A stretch of 36,704 nt of DNA. Source: Mesostigma viride. Lineage: Eukaryota; Streptophyta; Mesostigmatophyceae; Mesostigmatales; Mesostigmataceae. Shown here piece after piece: positions 1 through 8,996 of the stretch (positions within the stretch are counted from its first letter, which is position 1; the number at the start of each line of letters is the position of its first letter). The notes under the pieces are model-generated. The model was not told where the DNA came from. It searched no databases and saw only the letters and a list, made by a program, of their open reading frames with translations. A program made the position numbers and the translations under genes. The DNA is taken from contig RPFO01000418.1 of NCBI GenBank assembly GCA_009746045.1, positions 741,794-778,497 of the forward strand, read 5' to 3'.

Positions 1-223
1 TGCATCCGGATGAAGGAGCGTGGGTTCGAGGTTCCTCAGTTGACATGCGTTCGGATTAGACGAAATGCGATTCGAGTGTTCAAAGATCGAAAGGAGCCGC
101 GGAATGCCGAAACGCCTGTCAACATGATGCGTCAGATCTTGAGTCGCCGGGACAAGTGCGATGCAGTTTCAACAATAGGACGACCCTATTGCCTAAAGTT
201 AGACGGATGGTCAGGAAAGCCTG
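1..223. other. Unassigned left edge, possible gene remnant
   Basis: No convincing intact gene is visible here. A 79-codon frame opens at base 10 on the plus strand and runs to 249, and another plus frame (about 61-223) is rich in Cys and basic residues and ends with a stop that overlaps the ATG at 224. Neither resembles a family I know, and the frames look patchy, as in a decayed or mis-sequenced gene. The stretch may be the 3' end of a gene starting outside the window. Confidence 0.2.
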
Positions 224-423
224 ATGAGCCAACATCGGGATTACGATAACGTGTTCGAAGCGATTGTACGACAAGCACGGAGGAAAGGTCGCTATGGCAC
301 CCCGAATTGGAACTCATCATGATGGTGGGTGGTTCGGCGCTCATGTTCCAATATGACGGCGAGCTTTACGCGAGCGGTCTTCCATCGATGTCAGAAATCG
401 CAAACAAGACCCTGAGCTCATGA
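224..423 (+). pseudogene. Small unknown protein, reading frame shifted once
   Basis: Translation from ATG 224 begins MSQHRDYDNVFEAIVRQARR and runs to about base 300. The sensible frame then changes by one base near the CCCC at 299-302 and continues with ELELIMMVGGSALMFQYDGE to a stop at 421-423. The two halves read as one globular protein of about 65 residues. The stop meets the end of the convergent gene at 418, which supports 423 as a true gene end. No family is recognised. The shift may be a one-base sequencing error or a genuine lesion. Confidence 0.35.
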
Positions 424-854
424 AGTCGTTGCTGAAGGTGATGATGAAGAACAGTATGGACGGTTCTCATCTCTCTCTTTTGTGGAGAGACGACTCTCTC
501 GCTGAAAGACCTCTTCTCTCGAAGGCCCTTGTTGCATCGGAGGCGTTCGTTCCTGCCCGTCCCCCCCATCATGTCGTCGAATGCGTCGTCTTCGTCTCCG
601 AAATCGTCAAACGCGAATTCATCTGACATCCCCTTCCCCGGACCGCTGTCCGACCGTACAGGTTCAGCATATTGCGACCTTGCTTTCTTCGGGTTCGCGA
701 GCATGTCGAAGAGGTCGTCGCCCGGCCCGCCCGTGTCGATGATCACCTTCGCGGCGTGAATAGGAGGCGGACGAGCCCCTCTCAAGCCGCCTTTGACCAC
801 CGGCACGTCGTCGTCTTCTTCGACTACATCTACACCAAGGAAGCGTGTCGCCAT
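418..854 (-). CDS. Acidic, Asp-rich protein, frame broken at a G7 tract
   Basis: The start is placed at 854 (MATRFLGVDVVEEDDDVPVV) because a TATATA-like element lies about 20-25 bases upstream on the minus strand. The longer frame to 1082 only shadows the plus-strand gene. The protein is Asp/Gly/Pro rich (GGPGDDLFDMLANP, then a DDFGDEDDAFDDMM run). At the C7/G7 run 561-567 the frame probably changes by one base. After it, a Glu/Arg-rich then Ser-rich tail ends at 418, just overlapping the end of the convergent gene. Without the shift the frame runs to 366 with a less protein-like tail. No family is recognised. The acidic, low-complexity character suggests a flexible adaptor or nucleic-acid mimic, which is inference only. 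Confidence 0.45.
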
Positions 855-936
855 ACTCTTTCTAAGTACGCGCATATATCTTTGCACCCCCCCAAACGCA
901 CCCTGCAAAACAATTTGTAGCCAATTTACAAGAACC

Positions 937-1709
937 ATGACCTTGCAACTTTTGGCGCTTGCTGGAAGTATTGGCGCATTTTTTATTTTCTCGGCAGGCG
1001 TTTTGATGACCAAGATGGCGGAGGACACAGAGTCGGATGTAAGCGACGACGACATTGTCACGGAAGAAAACTCGTTCGACAAAGACGATTACATTTTCAT
1101 CCCCCCGCTAAAAAAACCGACCAGTTTCTCGAAGATTTGAACACTCCTGATCGCATCCTCGCCATCGCTCGAGAAAACGAAGAACGGCGACGGATCGAAA
1201 ACGCCATGATGGAACGCATCCCCGCGCCCATGGAAATACCCGTCCGTGCCATGTCTCGATGCCCCGACACGATAGAAGAACCCGACAACGCCGTGACCGC
1301 GTCTAGCATGACAAATCGGCTCGGGAATCACGCGGGAAGATGGTACGCGCTCGGACCTCTTGTCGCGGTGTTTGACGACACGGACCTAACCTTCTACGTT
1401 GCGCGAATTTTACCGCAAGAGTTTACCGAAGACCTGATGAGTCATGCTCCTGTGATCGCGACACACAGAACGTCTGTTCCTTCACTCGAATACACGAAGA
1501 ACGACATTGATTCCATCATGAACAACCTCGCGCGCCAGGCTCCCACTTCGTGCGTCTCTAAATCCTACCTGGTCATGCACGATTCGGAACCCTACAACAT
1601 TGGTATTGCAATGTTCGAATGCACGCAGCCGCGAGAAGGCAATGCGGGTAATTACACAGCAAGAAAGATTTTCGTATTTCGTTATACAGACTTTTATTCA
1701 TATGATTAG
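937..1709 (+). CDS. Membrane-anchored acidic protein, -1 frame change at an A7 tract
   Basis: From ATG 937 the protein starts with one hydrophobic segment (about residues 3-23, LLALAGSIGAFFIFSAGVLM), then an acidic stretch (DTESDVSDDDIVTEEN). At A7 (1110-1116) the upstream frame soon ends (stop at 1138-1140). A -1 move at this run continues without interruption into a second frame reading TDQFLEDLNTPDRILAIARE and on to the stop at 1709. The run lies in the register of a slippery heptamer (A AAA AAA), so programmed -1 frameshifting is possible, as is a homopolymer error. The C-terminal 190 residues form a mixed globular domain with no recognised family. The gene ends 2 bases from the convergent gene at 1712. 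Confidence 0.55.
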
Positions 1710-1711
1710 AT

Positions 1712-2880
1712 TCAAGAAACTGCTTCTTCCCCGTTCAAGCGGCCATACACACGGGCCGATGGTTCTAGCAGAAAAGGGCCGCTCAGCACGTCAGGAAACG
1801 TTGCCCGTGACGGGGTTGGAGAGTCGGTCACCTGCGTGATCTGAAACTCGGACATTCCGTAAGGAGCGAAGAGTTGAGCACGGTTGCGGGTGTCGTGGTG
1901 TGGAAAAACTCCTGCGTCATCCTGTGGACAACCGGGCTAGGCAAAGGCACGCCGCCGAACCCCTTGACGTGATGCGTGTTTAGCAAGTTCTTCAGGTACA
2001 TGAGAACGCAGTGGTGCGCGTTCACGTCCCTCTGCGTCATAAGCGTATCCCTCAACTTAGCAGGCCCCCATCGCCTGATCGCCGCGTCGACCAGACCGCG
2101 GTTGGACAACAGAGTCGCGTGGGCGGCGTGGGGCTCGAGAGAAACAAGGTGACGGAAGTAAACATGCCACTGCGGAAAGTAATCGCCGTCAAGAAGCATC
2201 ACGGCGTCTCGAGGGAGCGTCCATTCCCCCTCGCAGACCTGGATCATCATCTCCACCATCTCAGTGCACATCCTCTCGAGCCCGGTGACGAGAGATTGCC
2301 TCTCTTTCTTCGCTCGGACTAATTCCGGGTGCAGAAACAGATGGAGAGTGGACCGCCGCTGAAAGCCCAGCCGCCGAACCTGGTTGTCGAGACGGAGAAG
2401 CTCGACCTCGTTAAATCTGTGGCGGGTGAAAGGGTCCTCGAATGAGCCTGACTCGAGAATAAACTCGGCCAGTCTGACTGCGTTGAACCCGATTACAGTG
2501 CGGTCCGGCAACACGAGCTTGAACACCTCCTTTTTATGTGGGAGCTTTTCGAGCATCACCATGTCGTCTCGATTCTGAGGAATGAGCGCGACGTACTTCT
2601 TGATCGTCTTGATCGCAACGAGTTTGTCGATAAACGTCCTTCTCGCCCATCTTTGTATCTTGCGCGCTGCCAGCACAGCGAGAAGACTTGCACGAGCTTG
2701 TTCCGGAGTGATGGTCTTCGGAGGCGAGAAACCCAGACGCGTGCACAGAGTCCGGATGTCTTGCACAGTGAGAGGAGAGAAGAAGTTGCGACCCGCTTTA
2801 CGGATGACAGAGCTGTTCACGGAAAGCCATTTGCAAATACGCAACGTCTTAGAACGATCTTTCATGGCCAGTTCTTTCAT
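1712..2880 (-). CDS. IQ-motif and U-box-like protein, one late frame break
   Basis: The start at 2880 gives MKELAMKDRSKTLRICKWLS; a second Met follows at residue 6. Around residue 92 there is an IQ-like segment (AARKIQRWARRTF) of the kind that binds calmodulin-type proteins. Around residues 130-170 a segment containing FILESGSFEDPFTRHRF resembles the short U-box-like domain of giant-virus proteins (DPFT core), which in cellular relatives contacts ubiquitin-conjugating enzymes. The main frame ends at 1828 in an unlikely tail. A one-base change near the A5 run at about 1903-1907 gives a good C-terminus containing FAPYGMSEFQITQVTDSP and ending at 1712. It is convergent with the gene ending at 1709. 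Ubiquitin function is inferred from weak similarity. Confidence 0.6.
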
Positions 2881-2946
2881 TACACCGAAGACGAAAAACT
2901 TGCAAAACGAGACCCGTTTCTCTTTTTCTAGCTAAGCTTTATATAG

Positions 2947-4811
2947 ATGGGACGCGTCTGTTCGGGCAAAACGCAATCCGGGTCATCGTGTCGTTTCGCG
3001 GCCGTTTCGAGGGGCCGTTGTCGACGTCACGCTCCAAAACCGAGAAAGAACGGCAGGACTCACCACCCAAGATCCGAAAAGGCAGAGAAGCTGAAACAGT
3101 TATACGAAAAACTGAAACAGTTCCACGCTTATTTGAACGAGGGCGATCTCGAAGTGTCAGACGACTACGCAAACGATGGGGCGAGGAGTATGAAGATGAC
3201 AACAGTGAAATACACGAAATCTTGACTGAGATTCGAAAGCTCGAAACCGAAGACCAGACAACCAATGAGGAAATTGCGGTTACAAACGGAGAATCGGATC
3301 CGTTGAAAGAGATCAATGAACTTTACTTGAAATATAACCCATCTGAATCGCAACCGCAAAACAGTGAGGGCCTTCGTTGGGCATCACAAAACGAGAATTC
3401 TATTCCCGATGTGAGAAATGCTTTAAAGAATTTTGATGAGTACTTGGACAAAAAGTTTTCGATCCGTGTGAGAAATTCCGAAGATTCTATGAAAGAAGAG
3501 TTTGCGTCCGCAGCTCAACCTGCTTCAGTCGAAATTCCGTTTGAAGATTTAAGCAAAGGGGGTCCGTCGGATCTCGAACCGTCGTACGAGCACTTGCCAG
3601 AAGAATCAGCGGGCGAGCTGATGAATTGCATCGGCCTTACCAAGGGTCTAAAGAGGCCTGAAGCTGAACAACTGGCGATCTATTTGGGAAACGATCCTGC
3701 GGAGGTTCGTCAGATGTCAAGGGAACAAATATGCTCTCTCATCACGAAAGAACTTGTTGACCAGTTTGCGTTTTCTCTTTGTACTCAATCCATTTTCAAC
3801 TCGACGGACAAAGAAAAGCTCGTTGTTTACCTACATGCAAAATATGGCGAGAGTAAGAAAACATTGAGAGAACTGACGCACAAGGACTTGTGTGTCCTCG
3901 TCGGAGCGACGCAGAACCCGCAGTCTTGGACCCAATACGCATTTGAAAAACTAAAGTCGTTGCCCTGGAAGACGATCGGTGTGTATGTTGCCGGAAAGCT
4001 TCTTGCCAATCTTTTGACATCTACGGTGACGGGGGAAATGTCCCACATTGATCGTTTCCTGAACACGCTTGATGGCAAGTATACCGAAACGGTAATTGAC
4101 GCGTTTCGACAGTTCGCTCACAGCATTAAGGGGTTCGGAATCGCCTTCTTGGATCCAACTGACTTCGTGAAGATGGCAGCTTCTTGGTTAGGCGAGAGTT
4201 CTCTAATCGGTTCCTGGGTCGGGCGAGGCGCCAAGGTGCTGACATCAAACTTTATAGGACGACAGGCAATCGGGCTCGGTAGCGCTCTTGCAACCAAGGC
4301 AATGTTTAATCGCGCGCGAGATAAGACCAAGCCATACGTCCAAAGTGGTGGCGAAATGGTAAAGAGGATGCGTGAAAAGCCCGGTGTACAAACAGCGGCC
4401 GCTATATTGAAACCTATCGCGGATTCTGGAAAAGAGTATGCCTTTGCGGCCGGAGCCAAGACAAAGGAAGCCACCGATTACCTCGCAAGCATCGCGGCCG
4501 AAAAGGCCCGTGTTGCAGCTGCGGTCGCGGCAGAGAAAGGGCGTAAAGTCGCCGCTGTTGCGGCCGACAAGGGAAAACGCGTCGCTAAAGCCGGCGCAAA
4601 GATCGCAAAAGACGAATTTGTAAAAGACTTTAAGATCGCGAAAACGTACGCCTCCGATCTCGCTCGCCAAGCGGTTGACGCCACCGCGGACACGGCTCGA
4701 GGAGTGTACGAGGCCGGACCTCAGATTCGCAAGAACGTAGAACTAGAATTCGAACGTAGAGCGTTTAAACAACGGATGGAGAAGTTAAAAAATAAAAAAG
4801 ATTCTCCGTAG
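2947..4811 (+). CDS. Zinc-module protein with membrane-active C-terminus, frame break near 3180
   Basis: ATG 2947 lies directly after a TATATAG element. The N-terminus is a Cys/His zinc module (residues 5-27: C-x9-C-x8-C-x2-H, with the basic tail RKNGRTHH). A one-base shift at GGGG (3178-3181) joins this frame to the long downstream frame (EEYEDDNSEIHEILTEIRK). The central region (about 3617-3985) contains ELMNCIGLTKGLKRPEAEQL and is paralogous to the next gene. A hydrophobic segment follows (TIGVYVAGKLLANLLT), then glycine/alanine-rich stretches and an Ala/Lys coiled segment with repeated AEKxRxxAAVAA. The family is unknown. Together with the next gene it forms a tandem duplicate pair. A membrane or virion role is inferred. 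Confidence 0.65.
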
Positions 4812-4818
4812 TTACATA

Positions 4819-5895
4819 ATGGGGAGGCGAAAACATAGAGCTAGAGAAGAAGAAATCGAACCTTGGGAAGAGTATCAAAGACGGACCACAGAAGCGGATC
4901 GAAACCAGGTTTCCCAGGAGCCGGCCGTTCAAAACGAGGCGGAAACTGACCCCGACGAGTTGATGCACTGCCCTGGTCTGGCCAAGCACCTTACACGAAA
5001 AGATGCAGAAGAACTCGCTGCACTGATCGACCCGACCGTCGAAACCACGGAAATTAAAAAAATGTCGAAAACCGAACTCTGTGCCGCCGTCAATCGCGAA
5101 TTCATCACGCGCCTGGCCCTTTTATACTGCGGAACTGAGATCAAGAAGTCGAAGACACGCGTACAACTTATCAAAACCATCCATGCACTTCACGATGTCG
5201 ATATTAAAGAGCTCCGACGCCTGAATCACGATCAACTTTGCGCGATGGTTCTCTTCACGAAGCGTCCCATGGATTACGTGAAGCAGGTCGCAAGGTCTAT
5301 CTACGAAGCCTTCAAAAAGATTCCGTGGGGTACAATTGCTAAAGGTGCTTTTATCGCCGGCAGCGCGCTAAGCTCGGTTATGGCCGCGCTGATCGTTGCA
5401 ACGCAGCTAGACGAATCAGGCGCTGTTCAAAAAACTTTAGAAGATTGGTCAGTTTTTAAAAAGGTCGAGAAATATTTTTTTAATAGTGAGGGTGGAAGTG
5501 AATTGTGGAATTTTATCCAAACATGGATCATGCCAATTGGATTCTTTAAGTTATCAGGGGTCGATCGGGTGAGATATTTAAAGGTATTGGGTATTGATCA
5601 CGGCATAAAAAGCCCAAAGAAACGCACACTAGCAAGACTTATCAACTGGACCATGGAAAACCCTGAAAAGGCTGCCATGGCAGGATTCACTGGTGTGGGG
5701 TCCGCAGTATCAATGGTAGCTGCCGCCCCATTACTTGGTACGGCGGTTCTCACGGCTGGCGGGTTGACAGCTTTGTACAACCTTGTTGACTGGGAAGGGG
5801 ACGCTGATGAAAAGAAAAAGAAAGGGGCATCCGAGGAAGAGAAACCCGAAGAGAAGAAAAAACACTCGCCTGAAGCCAAAAGGAAACGTAGATAA
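4819..5895 (+). CDS. Paralogue of the preceding membrane-associated protein, zinc module reduced to its basic tail
   Basis: This 358-residue protein begins MGRRKHRAREEEIEPWEEYQ, which is only the basic tail of the zinc module; the Cys/His part is absent. Residues about 47-185 (ELMHCPGLAKHLTRKDAEEL onward) align with the neighbour upstream. Hydrophobic segments lie at about 173-195 (IAKGAFIAGSALSSVMAALI) and near residues 290-325 (GVGSAVSMVAAAPLLGTAVL). The C-terminus is Lys/Glu rich. Seven bases separate it from the previous gene, so its promoter must lie in that gene's 3' end (AT-rich TTAAAAAATAAAAAAG). Bases about 4853-4911 nearly match about 17,906-17,970, which points to recent exchange with the zinc-module gene there. 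Confidence 0.8.
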   Translation: MGRRKHRAREEEIEPWEEYQRRTTEADRNQVSQEPAVQNEAETDPDELMHCPGLAKHLTRKDAEELAALIDPTVETTEIKKMSKTELCAAVNREFITRLALLYCGTEIKKSKTRVQLIKTIHALHDVDIKELRRLNHDQLCAMVLFTKRPMDYVKQVARSIYEAFKKIPWGTIAKGAFIAGSALSSVMAALIVATQLDESGAVQKTLEDWSVFKKVEKYFFNSEGGSELWNFIQTWIMPIGFFKLSGVDRVRYLKVLGIDHGIKSPKKRTLARLINWTMENPEKAAMAGFTGVGSAVSMVAAAPLLGTAVLTAGGLTALYNLVDWEGDADEKKKKGASEEEKPEEKKKHSPEAKRKRR

Positions 5896-5935
5896 CAGTT
5901 TTTCATTAAATGTTAATATTAATATACATTACAGA

Positions 5936-6211
5936 TCAGATGTCCTGTTCCGTTCCCACGACTACCAAGAGGGCGCCAACGACCCCTTTCAAGAGGTACC
6001 GAATTAATGGGCACATGTTCGACATCTGCAAGCGAAGGAACTCGGAGAAAAATTTCCATCCTAAAGTTACAACACACTCGTGAATGCCACGAGGCAAGAA
6101 AACCTCCCATAGAGCACGGTCAAGACGAGATCTCAACACGCTACTGAAAGGTTTTTTGAATCGCGATCGAAGTTTCGAATCCGCCGTGTTTGTTCCCAAA
6201 TACGGTGCCAA
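5936..6211 (-). CDS. Small basic protein with hydrophobic C-terminus
   Basis: Ninety-one residues starting MAPYLGTNTADSKLRSRFKK. The N-terminal half is basic, and the C-terminus (about 72-86, IRYLLKGVVGALLVVVGTEQ) is hydrophobic and could be a tail anchor. It lies 16 bases downstream of, and in the same direction as, the gene at 6228-6923, so the two may be co-transcribed. An overlapping 63-residue frame at 5919-6110 is taken as a shadow. No family is recognised. Support comes from coherent composition and spacing only. Confidence 0.45.
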   Translation of the reverse strand: MAPYLGTNTADSKLRSRFKKPFSSVLRSRLDRALWEVFLPRGIHECVVTLGWKFFSEFLRLQMSNMCPLIRYLLKGVVGALLVVVGTEQDI

Positions 6212-6227
6212 TGGCAGGGACTGATGA

Positions 6228-6923
6228 TCAAACCAAATACTCGTCGGCGGTCAGAACAAAGTCGTTGATCGCTTTTGTGACCATCGTGTCCACAGGAGCA
6301 GGGTTTGACAGTTCCATATAAGCCGCTCTCGCGGCTACCATGATTTCTTCCACGATTTCTTCGTGCAGAGACCGAAGAGTCGTGCCCGCCTGGCTGAGTG
6401 AAGAGAGCTGAAGGAGACAGCAAACCACGATTTGGTCGACGCCGAACTCGGACACGCACGTAGCGAGAGAAACTCGAAGCTTGGCAGAGTTGAGCGTGCT
6501 CGGCGTGATGCAGCAAGTGATGATTCGTCGACCGAGCTGTTCGAGTTCGTCCGAACGGACATATCCGTGCGCGCTCAGGATTTTTGGACGACCCAAACTA
6601 CTGCAAACCGCGGTGAGTAGTTGATCCCATTGAATGGGCGCAATCGAAATGCCCGCCACGCCAGAAAAGGGAGGAGCGATCGGCGCGGACAACACGGCGT
6701 CCACAACCGCTCTGTTCATAAACTCGGGTATCAAGAGTCCCGAAAGGAACGTTTTCGATATTTTTTCGATGAAAGCGTCCGAGATATGGACCGAAGGCGT
6801 GGAGATGTTGTGCCGTTTAAACATGTCCGCGACTCGCTCCGGGAACTCGCTGTTGATGAGAGCCCCGTCCATGACGAGCGTCAAAGAGTCGAGAAATTGG
6901 GCGATTTCGTTCGTGACCCTCAT
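6228..6923 (-). CDS. Unknown 231-residue helical protein
   Basis: An intact frame from ATG 6923 (MRVTNEIAQFLDSLTLVMDG) to the stop at 6228. It is predicted mostly helical, with several short hydrophobic stretches but no clear membrane span, and carries a small Cys cluster (IITCCITPS, VVCCLLQ). It is divergent from the gene at 6988, and the 64-base spacer has a TTTATAC element that can serve one or both genes. No family is recognised. Confidence 0.7.
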   Translation of the reverse strand: MRVTNEIAQFLDSLTLVMDGALINSEFPERVADMFKRHNISTPSVHISDAFIEKISKTFLSGLLIPEFMNRAVVDAVLSAPIAPPFSGVAGISIAPIQWDQLLTAVCSSLGRPKILSAHGYVRSDELEQLGRRIITCCITPSTLNSAKLRVSLATCVSEFGVDQIVVCCLLQLSSLSQAGTTLRSLHEEIVEEIMVAARAAYMELSNPAPVDTMVTKAINDFVLTADEYLV

Positions 6924-6987
6924 TTTCGTGCGAGTTGTGAGGTGTTTCGCTTATTCTTGTTTTCTGCTTCTCTTTTATACTAATCTC

Positions 6988-7386
6988 ATGAGCAAAGTCG
7001 AGCCCAAAACCGTCAAGGATAAGCCGGACGTTACAATCTTATCCGCGTGTTTCGGCTCTGCCTTGAAGATCGCTGATATTTTCGTATTTCCACTTATCTT
7101 TGCTGTTTTTACAAATTTCTGGATTCGAGCGATCGCATCGGACGACCAGGAAAAAGATGTAACCGAAATTCTGCAAGCCCAAATCCCCGTTTTTGCGTCA
7201 ATGGCACTCAGCGCGGTGATTTTTTTCCCCGGATTTTATCGACTAGGCTTCTTCAAAGGCCTTCTCGCGTTTCTGATAGTCAGTTACATTCGTCTCAATG
7301 TCGCATCCGCATACGCCATCGTCCTCTCGCGTCTCCTCGACGAACCAAGGGATACGGATAAAAACGAAACCGATCCTCCTCAGTAA
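6988..7386 (+). CDS. Multi-pass membrane protein
   Basis: The start at 6988 follows the element TTTTATACTAATCTC, a typical short leader for this half of the window; the longer in-frame extension to 6634 lies over the opposite gene and is not used. The 132-residue protein has about three hydrophobic segments (about 17-45 with ADIFVFPLIFAVFTNFWIRA, 68-85 with FASMALSAVIFFPGF, 88-108 with FFKGLLAFLIVSYIRLNVAS) and an acidic C-terminus (EPRDTDKNETDPPQ). It is likely an envelope or internal-membrane protein of the virion, or a host-membrane protein. The family is unknown. Confidence 0.7.
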   Translation: MSKVEPKTVKDKPDVTILSACFGSALKIADIFVFPLIFAVFTNFWIRAIASDDQEKDVTEILQAQIPVFASMALSAVIFFPGFYRLGFFKGLLAFLIVSYIRLNVASAYAIVLSRLLDEPRDTDKNETDPPQ

Positions 7387-7471
7387 GATCGCGATTCTCT
7401 GGTTCGCTTGTTTCCGCAGCCGTTCCGTACACCCTATTTTGGAAGAATCTCGAAATTGATTCTTAACAGTA

Positions 7472-7708
7472 ATGTCTTTGATAGAAAGATTGCGTTCTTA
7501 TCGGATCGCGGGATCCGCCGCTTTTGATTGGGCAGCGACGTTGCTAGCTTCGGTCGTCATCGCCTATTTAGCCGATGGGAGACGATTTCGAGTCCCAATC
7601 CTCGCTCTCTCGTTCGTGTGCTTGGTCGCCTTGGGGCAATTCTTGCATTTCGTTCTCGACCAACACACGCCATTCCTAAAGAAGTTGCAGTCTCTTTTCG
7701 TCGCGTGA
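7472..7708 (+). CDS. Short two-span membrane protein (FDW type)
   Basis: Seventy-eight residues starting MSLIERLRSYRIAGSAAFDW. Two hydrophobic segments (about 18-35, AFDWAATLLASVVIAYLA, and 42-62, VPILALSFVCLVALGQFLHF) flank a short basic loop. I recall similar very short proteins with an FDW-x-x-T start to the first span in several giant viruses, but cannot search to confirm. The stop lies 2 bases before the next ATG (7711), so the two genes are probably expressed together. Confidence 0.7.
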   Translation: MSLIERLRSYRIAGSAAFDWAATLLASVVIAYLADGRRFRVPILALSFVCLVALGQFLHFVLDQHTPFLKKLQSLFVA

Positions 7709-7710
7709 AG

Positions 7711-8052
7711 ATGCCAAAAGTTTCATCGTCTTCCTCTTTAAAACGCAAATCCATCCAAGAGGCGATCGAAACGCCTTCGGAAGACGGGGCCTTCAACAAA
7801 CCAACGACGCCTGAAGCATTCGACAACCTATGGAAAATGCTTCAAGACGCTGTCGAAAGGAAGATCAAAGACGACTTCCGCTACATCGCGATTCGACGCG
7901 AACTCAATTACCTCTTACGCGTGAACACAAGAATGACGGATGAGGAAAAACAGCTCAAGAAAAAGAAGCTCGTGGAGGAGCGAGAAAACCTTCGAGCAAA
8001 AGCGAAGGAGGCAAACCGACTCATTGAGTGCATGCGTAAGGCGATGCGCTGA
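7711..8052 (+). CDS. Charged coiled-coil protein, related to the next gene
   Basis: A protein of 113 residues with a Ser/Lys-rich N-terminus and a long charged helix (about 48-113, including MTDEEKQLKKKKLVEERENL). The segment from about residue 38 to 95 aligns by eye with residues about 75-150 of the next gene (both have a W-x-x-L start, an R-x-T-x-EEK core and a Lys/Arg helix), which indicates a tandem duplication. After it, bases 8053-8199 hold two imperfect copies of a GCCGAGACT-TCTTGA block and an AT-rich tail but no gene. Confidence 0.65.
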   Translation: MPKVSSSSSLKRKSIQEAIETPSEDGAFNKPTTPEAFDNLWKMLQDAVERKIKDDFRYIAIRRELNYLLRVNTRMTDEEKQLKKKKLVEERENLRAKAKEANRLIECMRKAMR

Positions 8053-8199
8053 AATCCGCGATGAAAGGCTTGAAAGCCGAGACTGTCTTGAATTAACGGC
8101 TTAAATGCCGAGACTCTCTTGAGTTTAAGACGCTGTAACACCTATTAACGATTTAATAATAAAACTTTATTTTGTCTTTGCTTAATCATGTAAGGTTTC

Positions 8200-8886
8200 A
8201 TGCCCCCTAAACGAAATTATCAAGAGATGAAACGTCCGACGACTGCGCGTGAGATACGACTGATGGAACGTGAGCAAAGAAAATCGAAGTCACGTCCGAA
8301 AACCGCGGCGGATCCGACAAAACTGACGATAAATGATTTGCCTGCTATCGCACGTGCGCAAATCGCGCGTGAGACAGGATTAATTATTGGAAAGTCGACA
8401 CTTCCAGATGCACTTGCGAAGAGATGGGAAGACCTTCCGCGAACGGTCGAAGAACTAAGACCACAAAAAGATAGGTGGGATATTGAACACACGAAGAGGC
8501 GAAATGAAGCCAACAGGCTAAGCAGCAACTGGAGATTGACGCCTGAAGAGAAAATAGCTAGAAGAGCAGAGTTAAACTTGGAAATGGGCGAATTTATCAA
8601 AAAAGCACACTCTTACATGAATAAGGAAAGAGAATTGAAAAAACATCCAAACAAGACACCTGAAGATGTCCGTAGAGAGATCGTTGCGAAGGAGAAAAAC
8701 CGAGCCGAACCCACCGAGTCCAACACCGAGTCCAACCACAACCAACCCGCCGAGTCCAACCACAACCAACCCGCCGAGTCCACTCGAGTACGGCGATGCA
8801 AGGCGAAGACGCTCGCCAAAAAGAGATGCGAGAACAAGCCTGTCAAGGGCAAGACTGTGTGCCGCTGTCACTCCAAAAAGAAATGA
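8200..8886 (+). CDS. Coiled-coil protein with C-terminal zinc module
   Basis: A protein of 228 residues. Basic helices fill residues 1-165. Residues about 170-192 hold two exact copies of an eight-residue repeat (ESNHNQPA; two 24-base units). The C-terminus (about 198-228) is a zinc module, C-x8-C-x9-C-x-C-H, with motif RCKAKTLAKKRCENKP. This is the only gene here with the module at the C-terminus rather than the N-terminus. The start follows an AT-rich leader ending AAGGTTTC. It is related to the preceding gene outside the module. Function is unknown; the module may bind nucleic acid or protein. Confidence 0.75.
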   Translation: MPPKRNYQEMKRPTTAREIRLMEREQRKSKSRPKTAADPTKLTINDLPAIARAQIARETGLIIGKSTLPDALAKRWEDLPRTVEELRPQKDRWDIEHTKRRNEANRLSSNWRLTPEEKIARRAELNLEMGEFIKKAHSYMNKERELKKHPNKTPEDVRREIVAKEKNRAEPTESNTESNHNQPAESNHNQPAESTRVRRCKAKTLAKKRCENKPVKGKTVCRCHSKKK

Positions 8887-8996
8887 TCACAATTGCACTT
8901 TTCATCATAACAGTTTAATGCCTTTTTACCATTCTTTATTTTTATATTGATTTCGCGAGGAGTGCATCTACCTCTGCATTCGATTATTAAAACATT

